5,411 nt of DNA from NCBI RefSeq assembly GCF_008017825.1, contig NZ_VRLS01000060.1, forward strand, positions 1 to 5,411, written 5' to 3'. The notes below the pieces were generated by a model. The model had not been told where the DNA came from and searched no databases. It saw only the letters and a list, made by a program, of their open reading frames with translations. The DNA comes from Mesonia sp008017825. Lineage in GTDB: Bacteria; Bacteroidota; Bacteroidia; Flavobacteriales; Flavobacteriaceae. Position 1 is the stretch's first letter; each line of letters opens with the position of its first letter. This document shows, piece after piece, positions 1 to 4,834 of the stretch. A program made the position numbers and the translations under genes.

Positions 1-246
1 GGTTTTGTCCTTTAAAAATGTTCATATTACATCATATTTATTGACCTTAAAGATAAGTATTTATATACTGACCTCTACAAAATAAATTTCTTTTTTTGCG
101 TTTTTTGATTGCTTAAAACTCTTTTTACCTTTAATTTTATTTCTTTTCGAAGTAGTTTCAATAAACCCTTTATTAATTAGGATATTTTCTAATTCGGCAT
201 CTGCTTTAAATTCTTTCATCGATTTTTTTTTTAAATTGTGGGCAAC
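1..246 (-). mobile_element. Partial cassette unit 0 (only its gene 5' end tag is inside the window)
   Basis: On the gene strand this unit begins at 246 with the tag GTTGCCCACAATTT (233-246). The tag has the form seen at the 5' end of all five complete units: a 10-mer ending in A, then A, then T plus two bases. The matching 3' tag, predicted to read GTTGCCCACAGTTT on the plus strand, is not found between 1 and 60, so the unit must continue to the left of the window. It holds the small gene at 61-219 and possibly the start of another gene near the edge. That this is a mobile unit is inferred from the tag pattern. Confidence 0.4.
61..219 (-). CDS. Small basic hypothetical protein, 52 aa, possibly shortened
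   Basis: This is a Lys-rich protein of 52 residues starting MKEFKADAELENIL and ending EIYFVEVSI. I do not recognise a named domain; a basic stretch (TSKRNKIKGKKSFKQSKNAKKE) occupies roughly residues 23-44. The frame is open further upstream to an ATG at 261, but that extension is the translated arm of repeat A, so I choose the ATG at 217-219, 27 nt inside the 5' tag. This spacing resembles the lipoprotein and GIY-YIG genes of neighbouring units. After the TAA at 61-63 the same frame stays open for about 12 more codons (ILIFKVNKYDVI). A stop mutation may therefore have shortened a longer protein, but this is weak. It may be the first gene of a longer unit that leaves the window. Confidence 0.5.
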   Translation of the reverse strand: MKEFKADAELENILINKGFIETTSKRNKIKGKKSFKQSKNAKKEIYFVEVSI

Positions 247-370
247 GGTCTTGTATAACAATCAGTTGCGGATTGATTTGGAACTAAGATAGCTAAAATT
301 ACTGACTTTTATGCTTGCGCGGTTGTGTCCGCAGGACACAAAGCCGCAATTGTTGTTATACGGTGTTAGC
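241..370. repeat. Intergenic palindromic repeat A (attC-like, short class)
   Basis: An imperfect palindrome of about 130 bp runs from GGCAAC (241-246) to GTTAGC (365-370). On the plus strand a 6-nt spacer (247-252) follows the left core and a 3-nt spacer (362-364) precedes the right core. The inner stem 253-271 pairs with 344-361, with one G.T wobble and a one-base bulge. At the apex is a perfect hairpin, TTGTGTCC (323-330), loop GCA, GGACACAA (334-341), extended by GCGG (319-322) with CCGC (344-347) around an AG bulge. The left core belongs to the tag of the partial unit to its left and the right core to the higBA unit. No coding sequence is needed to explain the stretch 220-383. Confidence 0.85.
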
Positions 371-383
371 CACAGTATTTTTA

Positions 384-740
384 TTAATAATCTTGAATTA
401 AGACATCTGTTGGAATGTGAAGTTTAGTGTTTAAATTTCTAACCATTTCCAGTGTCAGTTTTCTTTTCTTATTTAGTATTTCACTTACACGGCTTTTAAA
501 TCCGAAAACTTCCGCTAAATCTTTTTGTTTCATTCCCATTTGTTCCATCCTAAATTTTATGGCTTCAATTGGGTCTGGCATTTCTATAGGGAAATGTTCA
601 TTTTCATATTTGTCAATTAATATTGATAATATTTCAAGTTCGTCGCCTTCTTGGGTTCCCATTTTTGCATCAAAAATTTTCTCAAGTCGATTGAGAGCAT
701 TTTGATAATCCTTTTCATTTTTTATTGGTGTGATTTTCAT
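384..740 (-). CDS. higA: HigA-type antitoxin, XRE-family HTH (COG5499-like)
   Basis: This 118-aa protein would neutralise the HigB toxin encoded just upstream and repress the shared promoter. Residues about 1-58 form an acidic N-terminal region typical of COG5499 antitoxins (an ITPIKNEKDYQNAL start and a GDELEIL stretch). Residues about 60-112 form a helix-turn-helix: IKFRMEQMGMKQKDLAEVFG, then SRVSEILNKKRKLT as the recognition part. The length is normal for the family. The ATG at 738-740 lies two bases after the toxin stop codon, so the genes are co-transcribed in the toxin-first order of higBA loci. The TAA ends 14 bp from the core of repeat A. HigA homologues bind operators over their own promoter; I did not find a clear operator by eye. 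Confidence 0.9.
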   Translation of the reverse strand: MKITPIKNEKDYQNALNRLEKIFDAKMGTQEGDELEILSILIDKYENEHFPIEMPDPIEAIKFRMEQMGMKQKDLAEVFGFKSRVSEILNKKRKLTLEMVRNLNTKLHIPTDVLIQDY

Positions 741-742
741 AT

Positions 743-1036
743 CTAAATTTCGTTAGCGTTTATTTTGTCATATTCTGCGTGAGTTCCAATAAATCTTATC
801 CAACAGATTTGATACTCAAAATTAAATTTTACTATTAATCGATAATTGTTTCCCTTAATATCAAAAACAATCCGATTATCTTTTAGAATACTTGCTTTTG
901 GATAATCTTTTTTTAAATCATTTATCGTTTTCCAAGACGTTTTTTCTGTTTCCCGAAACCACGCTTTTAGTTGCTGTTCGCTGTCCGTGTGTTTTTTCCA
1001 GAATTCACGTAATGTACTTTTAGCAATAACTCTCAA
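743..1036 (-). CDS. higB: HigB-type toxin, RelE-superfamily mRNA interferase
   Basis: This 97-aa protein belongs to the HigB_toxin family, whose known members bind the ribosome and cut mRNA during translation. The family signature is clear in the C-terminal half: FDIKGNNYRLIV (residues 58-69) followed by WIRFIGTHAEYDKI (79-92). The basic N-terminus MRVIAKSTLREFW is also typical. The start chosen is TTG at 1034-1036, because family members begin MRxIAKSTLREFW and no in-frame ATG lies between it and the repeat. A TAnnTTTG -7 box is about 16 bp upstream, giving a very short leader. It is followed by higA after two bases. No catalytic residue appears lost, so the pair is probably functional. Toxin-antitoxin genes are common cargo of chromosomal integrons, where they stabilise arrays. 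Confidence 0.9.
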   Translation of the reverse strand: MRVIAKSTLREFWKKHTDSEQQLKAWFRETEKTSWKTINDLKKDYPKASILKDNRIVFDIKGNNYRLIVKFNFEYQICWIRFIGTHAEYDKINANEI

Positions 1037-1051
1037 TTCAAATATTTTTTA

Positions 1052-1059
1052 CAAATATA
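1052..1059 (-). promoter_or_regulatory. Candidate Bacteroidota -7 box for higBA
   Basis: The minus strand reads TATATTTG, which fits the TAnnTTTG -7 consensus of the Bacteroidota primary sigma factor. It lies 16 bp upstream of the higB TTG start and inside the cassette, so the toxin-antitoxin pair would carry its own promoter. No clear TTG -33 element is seen at the usual distance, so the call rests on the -7 box and its position. Confidence 0.4.
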
Positions 1060-1107
1060 ATCAAAAAAGTTACCATTTTGGTATTTTGTTGTGATTTTTA
1101 TATTGTG

Positions 1108-1239
1108 GCTAACGGTCTCGTATATCGCTCCGTTGCGGGAAAATTAGTAATTATTTTTCAATTTAATGTTTTCACTTCCAAAAAATCCTAAATCCTGACT
1201 TCAGCCCAAACGCCGCAATGAGTGATATACAGTGTTGGC
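1108..1239. repeat. Intergenic palindromic repeat B (attC-like, short class)
   Basis: A palindrome of 132 bp runs from GCTAAC (1108-1113) to GTTGGC (1234-1239), with spacers of 6 nt (1114-1119) and 3 nt (1231-1233). The inner stem 1120-1138 pairs with 1213-1230. The arms differ only by two G.T wobbles on the plus strand and a one-base bulge; the repeat-specific part is CTCC against GAG. The apical 74 bp (1139-1212) is AT-rich, with a short direct repeat AATCCTAAATCCT near 1185-1197 and no strong apical hairpin, unlike repeats A and E. The left core matches the higBA tag and the right core the lipoprotein unit tag. Confidence 0.85.
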
Positions 1240-1889
1240 AGTAGTTTTTTAACAACAGTCTGCGATTACTAAAATTTGCTTTAACTTTTTTGAATAACAT
1301 ATGACTTTGAAACCTCCTCCTCTAGAAAGTTTATATGAAAATCCAATATTGATTTTTTCATCATTAATCTTGTCTAAATTTTCTTCTATAAGATAATCTT
1401 TTTCGAGTTTAGATGAAGGATTCCTAATAAAATTTTCTTTATTAAAAAAGTTGTTCATTCTAGATTTTATATATTTTATATCAGCTTGATGTAAACTGTC
1501 AGTTAGTTGTTTATTCATTTTCTTAGGATCAAAATCTTCGTCTCTCTTTGGATCTGATACATATAAATACCAAGGTCTTTCGTAATCATAAAACTGATTA
1601 CCTGAAATTTTTTCTTCATAAATGATTTTTCCCTCAATATTTAAAATTTGAAAAATCATCGGACCTTCTAAATCATCACAGCTATAAATAATTTTAAATG
1701 TATCTTTAGTATTTATATCGGAGAAACTGTGCTTCTTTTGAACTTCACATTTTTCTGATTTGTTATTATTTAAGTCAGAAATTTTTAAATTTTTGTCAGA
1801 TTTTTGTTTACAGCTAATAATAAAAAAGCTTAATAACAAAACATTTATAAAAGTTCTTATCATTGGAATTGTGTTAAATTACTGCCAAC
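1234..1889 (-). mobile_element. Cassette unit 2: single lipoprotein gene between matched tags
   Basis: The plus strand at 1234-1247 reads GTTGGCAGTAGTTT and the reverse complement of 1876-1889 reads GTTGGCAGTAATTT: 13 of 14 identical, again G against A at position 11. The gene starts 26 nt inside the 5' tag and stops at the 3' tag, leaving no room for a promoter inside the unit. Mobility is inferred from the tags. Confidence 0.55.
1249..1863 (-). CDS. Putative lipoprotein of unknown function, 204 aa
   Basis: The N-terminus MIRTFINVLLLSFFIISC is a short signal peptide: Arg at position 3, a hydrophobic core at 5-16, and a lipobox FIIS-C with the lipidated Cys at 18. It is followed by the lysine-rich KQKSDKN. 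The mature part is charged, with conserved-looking segments IFQILNIEGKIIYEEKISG (around 70-88) and YERPWYLYVSDP, and it ends in a Gly-rich strand (SRGGGFKVICYSKK) and a terminal CC. I do not recognise a named family. By location it should be a membrane-anchored envelope protein. The ATG at 1861-1863 is 26 nt from the unit's 5' tag, and the TAA at 1249-1251 lies 10 bp past the core of repeat B. It is the only gene in its unit. Transcription may depend on a promoter outside the unit. Confidence 0.8.
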   Translation of the reverse strand: MIRTFINVLLLSFFIISCKQKSDKNLKISDLNNNKSEKCEVQKKHSFSDINTKDTFKIIYSCDDLEGPMIFQILNIEGKIIYEEKISGNQFYDYERPWYLYVSDPKRDEDFDPKKMNKQLTDSLHQADIKYIKSRMNNFFNKENFIRNPSSKLEKDYLIEENLDKINDEKINIGFSYKLSRGGGFKVICYSKKLKQILVIADCC

Positions 1890-2077
1890 TGTTTTGTATA
1901 TGGCTCGTAGCGTGCAAATTAGAAAATTAATTTCGGTTGAGAACAAGCCAGATTTTTAAATTTTACTATTTATCTTTTTTATTGGAAATCGTCAAATTTA
2001 AAAATTTGGCGACTTTCCAAATATGCCTTAACTTCGTTTAAGTAACTAATTAGCTATGAGTTATATACGTTGTTAGC
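1884..2077. repeat. Intergenic palindromic repeat C (attC-like, long class)
   Basis: A palindrome of 194 bp runs from GCCAAC (1884-1889) to GTTAGC (2072-2077), with spacers of 6 nt (1890-1895) and 3 nt (2069-2071). The inner stem 1896-1911 pairs with 2053-2068 over 16 bp, with three G.T wobbles on the plus strand and no other mismatch. A second hairpin inside pairs 1947-1963 (GCCAGATTTTTAAATTT) with 1994-2010 at 16 of 17 positions. Its right side continues GGCGACTTTCCAAATAT, which recurs nearly identically in repeat F, so C and F form one subfamily. The right arm also encodes the last residues and stop codon of the GIY-YIG gene. The stretch 1864-2053 holds nothing else I can identify. Confidence 0.85.
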
Positions 2078-2950
2078 ATTAGTTATTTCTTGCACTTCTT
2101 TTAATGTCAGACCTTTTTGATTTACCCATTCAGTCATACCGTTTGAGTTTCGCCCTAAAATCATATTTGAAGCAGCACTTGGACTGTTAAAAACAGTATC
2201 TTCTACAAAAATTAATTTTTCTCCGCTTTCAACCATAATTTCAGTTTCGAGTAACTTTTTTCGCATATGAACATAAGTATCTGTGCAAGATTTAGATAAT
2301 TTTCTTTTCCCTTCACTACCTTTTAGAACGATATATCCTTGGTCGGTTTCTTTCATAGAAGCCTTAAAAGAATTAGTTTTTATAAAATATATTTCGTCAA
2401 TTTCTGTCTTTGGATTCTCAATATTTTTAACTTCTTGCTTAACTGTTGATGAGATTAAAAATTTAAAACCCATTACTGGTAAAATCAGCTTAATTTGTTC
2501 AAGAAAATATTCCATATCTGAAATATCAGCTTCGTGTAATGTCGGTAAACTTGGCGAATTCCCATTATCAATTTGGGCAGTTTTAGCTTCAATCGCCATT
2601 TGCACTAATCGTGATTCTAAATATCTAATTTGTGTCTTGGTTAACCATTCATCTTTGCTGACAAAAAATATAAGCTCTTTAAAATCCTTATTAGCGTCAC
2701 TTAAATGTTGTTTTAATCGTGCTTTTATATTTTCCGCTTCTCCAATATAAATTTTCTCATCGTAAGCGTCATCTGTTGGGTCTCCTTTCAAACAATAAAT
2801 ACCAGGATTGTCAAATTCGGTTCGGTTTATAATTTTATTGACTGAAGCTCTTGGCGAGTATAATGCTTTTCCAACCCAATTTCCAATTTCGCTCAACCTT
2901 GGTCCATAAGCAGTTCCATCAATCATATAAACTGTCAATTTTTTTCCCAT
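2054..2950 (-). CDS. GIY-YIG nuclease domain protein with C-terminal DUF4357
   Basis: This 298-aa protein has a GIY-YIG endonuclease fold near its N-terminus: GIY at 50-52, YIG at 68-70 (IYIGEAENIKARLKQH), the family Arg at about 78 and the metal-binding Glu at about 112 in RYLESRLVQ. All expected catalytic positions are present. Residues about 113-235 are a linker without a recognised domain. Residues about 252-285 (VFNSPSAASNMILGRNSNG then EWVNQKG) match the DUF4357 signature, which often follows GIY-YIG domains. The DNA target is unknown. The ATG at 2948-2950 lies 31 nt from the unit's 5' tag. The last eight residues, NANNVYNS, and the TAG come from the arm of repeat C, so the native C-terminus was probably shorter or has adopted repeat sequence. 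It could be a stand-alone defence or repair nuclease; a role in cassette movement is only speculation. Confidence 0.88.
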   Translation of the reverse strand: MGKKLTVYMIDGTAYGPRLSEIGNWVGKALYSPRASVNKIINRTEFDNPGIYCLKGDPTDDAYDEKIYIGEAENIKARLKQHLSDANKDFKELIFFVSKDEWLTKTQIRYLESRLVQMAIEAKTAQIDNGNSPSLPTLHEADISDMEYFLEQIKLILPVMGFKFLISSTVKQEVKNIENPKTEIDEIYFIKTNSFKASMKETDQGYIVLKGSEGKRKLSKSCTDTYVHMRKKLLETEIMVESGEKLIFVEDTVFNSPSAASNMILGRNSNGMTEWVNQKGLTLKEVQEITNANNVYNS

Positions 2951-2981
2951 TTACGAATGTTTGTTTTTAATTAATGCTAAC
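2072..2981 (-). mobile_element. Cassette unit 3: GIY-YIG gene between matched tags
   Basis: The plus strand at 2072-2085 reads GTTAGCATTAGTTA and the reverse complement of 2968-2981 reads GTTAGCATTAATTA: 13 of 14 identical, G against A at position 11. The gene starts 31 nt inside the 5' tag and its stop lies beyond the 3' tag, inside repeat C. Mobility is inferred from the tags. Confidence 0.55.
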
Positions 2982-3104
2982 GGTTTGTATAAGAGCAGTA
3001 GCGGATAAAAAAGCCACTACTTTTCAGGTTTGAATATACTAAATTAAATATAAAAACGGTTTGAGTTTACACCCAAACCGCTATTGCTTTTATACTTTGT
3101 TGTG
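2976..3104. repeat. Intergenic palindromic repeat D (attC-like, short class)
   Basis: A palindrome of 129 bp runs from GCTAAC (2976-2981) to GTTGTG (3099-3104). Its spacers are 5 nt (2982-2986) and 3 nt (3096-3098), one base short of the 6/3 pattern elsewhere. The inner stem 2987-3004 pairs with 3078-3095 over 18 bp, with exactly two G.T wobbles on the plus strand flanking the repeat-specific AGCA. The outer cores, GCTAAC and GTTGTG, do not complement each other well, but each matches the tag of its own gene unit (GIY-YIG and rsgA). A terminator hairpin for the rsgA-like gene sits in the apical part. Confidence 0.85.
3052..3080 (-). terminator. Rho-independent terminator downstream of the rsgA-like gene
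   Basis: On the minus strand CGGTTTG (3080-3074) pairs with CAAACCG (3063-3057) across a 10-nt loop and is followed by TTTTT (3056-3052). It starts 26 bp beyond the rsgA stop codon. It lies inside repeat D, sharing bases with the inner stem, so termination and the palindrome are alternative folds. Its position fits repeat D belonging to the rsgA unit as its 3' site. Confidence 0.65.
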
Positions 3105-3105
3105 C

Positions 3106-4173
3106 TTAGTACTTATCTGACCTTTTTAAATTTTTGAATTGTTTGACCATTTTCCCAAAATTTTTATCCTTTTTCCGTTTTTCAGCAACAGTCGATTCAA
3201 AATGTTCTTTTTCTCTATTCATTTTCAGATAATTTTCATAGAACAATTTATCTACTTTTTCACTTTCAACGGCTGCGATAACAGCACAACCAATTTCTAT
3301 TGTATGGGTACAATCTTTAAATTTACAGTTTTTAGATAGCTCAACTATTTTTGCAAATGTCTTTTCTAACCCTCCAACTGAATCTGCAATACCCACTTCT
3401 CTTATTCCTGGATTGTCAATTATAATTCCACCATTTTCAAGAACGATTAATTCTCGGTGGCTTGTAACGTGCCGTCCTTTATTTGTACTCGTGCTAATCG
3501 TATTTGTTTTCATCAGTTGTTTACCAGAAAGATTGTTTAGAAGGCTTGATTTTCCTACTCCTGACGAGCCCAATAAACAGTAAGTTTTACCTTTTGCGAT
3601 ATGCTTTTTCACTCTCTCAATCCCTTTTTGGGACTCATTACTTATAGCAATTACTGGTACTTGTTTCACTCTTTCTTGAACTTTAGACATCAAATCAGTT
3701 AAAACCGTATCGCCTATCAAGTCAATTTTATTAAGAATGATAATCGGTTTTACATTGGATGTATTGCAAATTGTCAGATACCTTTCTATTCGATTGATGT
3801 TAAAATCCCTGTCAACAGCTTGTACTATAAAAGCAAAGTCAATATTTGTTGCTATTATTTGTTTCTCCCCCTGTTTACCAATTGCTTGTCTTTCAATGAT
3901 GGTTTTTCTGGGAAAAACAGAGTGTATGAGAACTTTATCATCATCATATTCAGAAATTGCAACCCAATCTCCTACAGCAGGAAAATCTTCACGAGTGTTT
4001 GCAGTATATCTTAAGTTTCCTGTAATTTCTGCATCAAATTCCCCTTTTTCTGTTTTAACAATATATCTTTCCTTATGCTCTGAAATAATTCTTCCAATTT
4101 CAAAGTCTCCTAAATTATATTGAATTCTTAGTTTTTCTATTTTGTCATTATATCCTAAATGTTCTAGTTTCAT
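3106..4173 (-). CDS. rsgA: RsgA-like circularly permuted GTPase (ribosome small-subunit maturation)
   Basis: RsgA (YjeQ/YloQ) is a cytoplasmic GTPase that binds the maturing 30S subunit late in assembly. This 355-aa protein has the family order: an OB-fold-like N-terminus (about 20-90), then a GTPase with permuted motifs, G4 NKID (148-151), G5-like SNES (178-181), P-loop GSSGVGKSS (202-210), switch I region NKGRHVT (231-237) and G3 DNPG (253-256). A C-terminal zinc site has Cys283, Cys288, His290 and Cys296 (CKFKDCTH then GC). All key residues are present. The start MKLEHLGYN and C-terminus KDKNFGKMVK resemble a variant RsgA group in Bacteroidota and Firmicutes. It may be a second copy rather than the housekeeping gene. 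The ATG at 4171-4173 follows a leader of about 290 bp; the TAA lies in the unit's 3' tag, followed by a terminator. Confidence 0.93.
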   Translation of the reverse strand: MKLEHLGYNDKIEKLRIQYNLGDFEIGRIISEHKERYIVKTEKGEFDAEITGNLRYTANTREDFPAVGDWVAISEYDDDKVLIHSVFPRKTIIERQAIGKQGEKQIIATNIDFAFIVQAVDRDFNINRIERYLTICNTSNVKPIIILNKIDLIGDTVLTDLMSKVQERVKQVPVIAISNESQKGIERVKKHIAKGKTYCLLGSSGVGKSSLLNNLSGKQLMKTNTISTSTNKGRHVTSHRELIVLENGGIIIDNPGIREVGIADSVGGLEKTFAKIVELSKNCKFKDCTHTIEIGCAVIAAVESEKVDKLFYENYLKMNREKEHFESTVAEKRKKDKNFGKMVKQFKNLKRSDKY

Positions 4174-4460
4174 ATTCTGTGTATTTTAAAATATTGTAAA
4201 CACTTATGATATTCATAAATGAATTTAATTTAAACACAAAAGCGTTCACAATAGATGTGTTAATATTTGTAAAATGTAAATAAGTAGAAATGCTTCAGAT
4301 TATTACCTGAAGTAAAGAGTGGTGATAGTCAAAGAAAATTGACTATCTATTTTACAATATCTGAATATGATATTACAGATTTAATAGACATAAAATTTAT
4401 TCAGAGTACAAAGTTAAAAAATATCTTTTATAAAGTCGAACAGAGACGGTGTTTTTTGTA
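4174..4460 (-). other. Long structured leader of the rsgA-like gene, no coding sequence seen
   Basis: This 287-bp gap has no convincing reading frame on either strand. It contains several perfect inverted repeats: TTATGA (4204-4209) with TCATAA (4213-4218); CTTCAG (4293-4298) with CTGAAG (4307-4312); and GATAGTCAA (4324-4332) with TTGACTATC (4339-4347, loop of 6). If transcription starts at the -7 box at 4409-4416, the mRNA leader is about 230 nt and includes all three hairpins. I match it to no known riboswitch or r-protein leader. None of the hairpins is followed by a T-run in the rsgA direction, so simple attenuation is not evident. It could also be an unrecognised small RNA or decayed sequence. 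Confidence 0.5.
4409..4416 (-). promoter_or_regulatory. Candidate Bacteroidota -7 box for the rsgA-like gene
   Basis: The minus strand reads TAACTTTG, matching TAnnTTTG. It sits about 235 bp upstream of the rsgA start, inside the unit. There is no exact TTG -33 element at the usual spacing (the region reads TGTTCG). It is the only TAnnTTTG match I found in the leader. Confidence 0.4.
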
Positions 4461-4465
4461 TTAAG

Positions 4466-4594
4466 CACAACGGTTTTGTGTATGATTAGTGGCGTGTTTA
4501 ACCACTTAATTTAGCAAATAAAAACCAAATAGAAAATCCGCGAGGATTTTCGTAAGTAGGCTAGAACTAGCCATTAATTATACACGTTGTTGCC
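4466..4594. repeat. Intergenic palindromic repeat E (attC-like, short class)
   Basis: A palindrome of 129 bp runs from CACAAC (4466-4471) to GTTGCC (4589-4594), with spacers of 6 nt (4472-4477) and 3 nt (4586-4588). The inner stem 4478-4493 pairs with 4570-4585 over 16 bp, with two plus-strand G.T wobbles flanking the repeat-specific ATTA. The apex carries a perfect hairpin, GAAAATCC (4532-4539), loop GCGA, GGATTTTC (4544-4551). CTAG-AA-CTAG is a small extra palindrome at 4561-4570. The left core matches the rsgA unit tag and the right core the unit on its right. The right arm encodes the last residues of the zinc-ribbon protein. Confidence 0.85.
4515..4551 (-). terminator. Possible terminator in the apex of repeat E
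   Basis: On the minus strand the 8-bp hairpin GAAAATCC / GGATTTTC is followed by the T-rich stretch TATTTGGTTTTTATTT (4531-4516). It lies about 20 bp past the zinc-ribbon stop codon. The stem is AT-rich and the T-run is interrupted, so it is weaker than the terminator in repeat D. Confidence 0.3.
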
Positions 4595-4834
4595 AGTAGT
4601 TTTTATTAATTCCGTTTCGTTACAATTTGAACACCACCAATATTCTTTTTCTTGATCTTTTAGCTTAGATTCAGATTTCTTTCCACATTTTGAGCAATTC
4701 TGCTCATCAGATTCATTTTCAAATGCTCGATATTGACAATGTCCACAATCCCAAATTATCAAAGGTGATTCATCCTCATCTAATTTCCAATAAAAGCTGT
4801 CTGCTTTGCATTGAGGACATATTTGACTTGCCAT
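4574..4834 (-). CDS. Small double zinc-ribbon protein, 86 aa
   Basis: Eight cysteines form two four-Cys zinc ribbons: C6-x2-C9 with C30-x2-C33 (CPQC, CGHC) and C47-x2-C50 with C68-x2-C71 (CSKC, CSNC). The segment between is acidic and aromatic (SFYWKLDEDESPLIIWDC). Such ribbons bind nucleic acid or protein; I cannot name a specific family. The ATG at 4832-4834 lies 5 nt after the stop of the upstream gene (4840), so the two are probably co-translated. The protein's own sequence appears to end near ELIKT; the final TGNNVYN and the TAA are encoded by the tag and arm of repeat E. The same NNVYN tail is found on the GIY-YIG protein, for the same reason. Confidence 0.8.
   Translation of the reverse strand: MASQICPQCKADSFYWKLDEDESPLIIWDCGHCQYRAFENESDEQNCSKCGKKSESKLKDQEKEYWWCSNCNETELIKTTGNNVYN

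Larger units (their letters stand above)
365..1113 (-). mobile_element. Cassette unit 1: higBA between matched 14-nt tags
   Basis: The plus strand at 365-378 reads GTTAGCCACAGTAT. The reverse complement of 1100-1113 reads GTTAGCCACAATAT. The two ends match at 13 of 14 positions, with G against A at position 11, and the tag differs from those of neighbouring units. The unit holds only the toxin-antitoxin pair and its own -7 box. Matching ends on a gene unit, rather than on the repeat between units, are what a circularising cassette would leave. Mobility is inferred; no recombinase is visible. Confidence 0.55.
3099..4471 (-). mobile_element. Cassette unit 4: rsgA-like gene plus leader between matched tags
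   Basis: The plus strand at 3099-3112 reads GTTGTGCTTAGTAC and the reverse complement of 4458-4471 reads GTTGTGCTTAATAC: 13 of 14 identical, G against A at position 11. The sequence GTGCTT is unlike the tags of the other units, which makes the match across 1.36 kb informative. The rsgA stop codon lies inside the 3' tag. Unlike the other units it has a long leader with its own promoter candidate. Mobility is inferred. Confidence 0.55.

Noticed and set aside
1..25. Start of a second gene at the left edge (MNIFKGQN)
   Set aside because: Only eight codons are visible and nothing else supports it.
220..261. Upstream ATG at 261 for the small basic protein
   Set aside because: The extra residues translate the arm and tag of repeat A, and an ATG at 217-219 gives a start placed like those in neighbouring units.
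241..370. Exact classical attC site
   Set aside because: The core GTTRGC breaks the GTTRRRY consensus at the sixth base and the inverse core is not RYYYAAC, so I call it attC-like only.
427..705. Plus-strand open frame opposite higA
   Set aside because: It is the complement of a clear antitoxin gene and its translation is a low-complexity Ser/Phe/Ile-rich string.
365..1113. Each unit as a MITE or transposon with terminal inverted repeats
   Set aside because: There is no target-site duplication or transposase, tags differ between units, and the conserved stem lies outside the tags. A cassette model fits better, though a transposon-like origin is not excluded.
1993..2000. TAAATTTG on the minus strand in repeat C as a promoter for the lipoprotein
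   Set aside because: It is part of an AT-rich hairpin arm where such a match is expected by chance, and no -33 element is seen.
2283..2750. Plus-strand open frame of 155 codons
   Set aside because: It lies opposite the GIY-YIG gene and has no recognisable motif; it is a shadow of the real frame.
3139..4123. Plus-strand open frames opposite the rsgA-like gene
   Set aside because: The GTPase motifs on the minus strand account for the whole stretch; the plus frames are Phe/Ile/Ser-rich shadows.
4204..4347. Known riboswitch in the rsgA leader
   Set aside because: The hairpins match no aptamer core I know, and no terminator follows them before the start codon.
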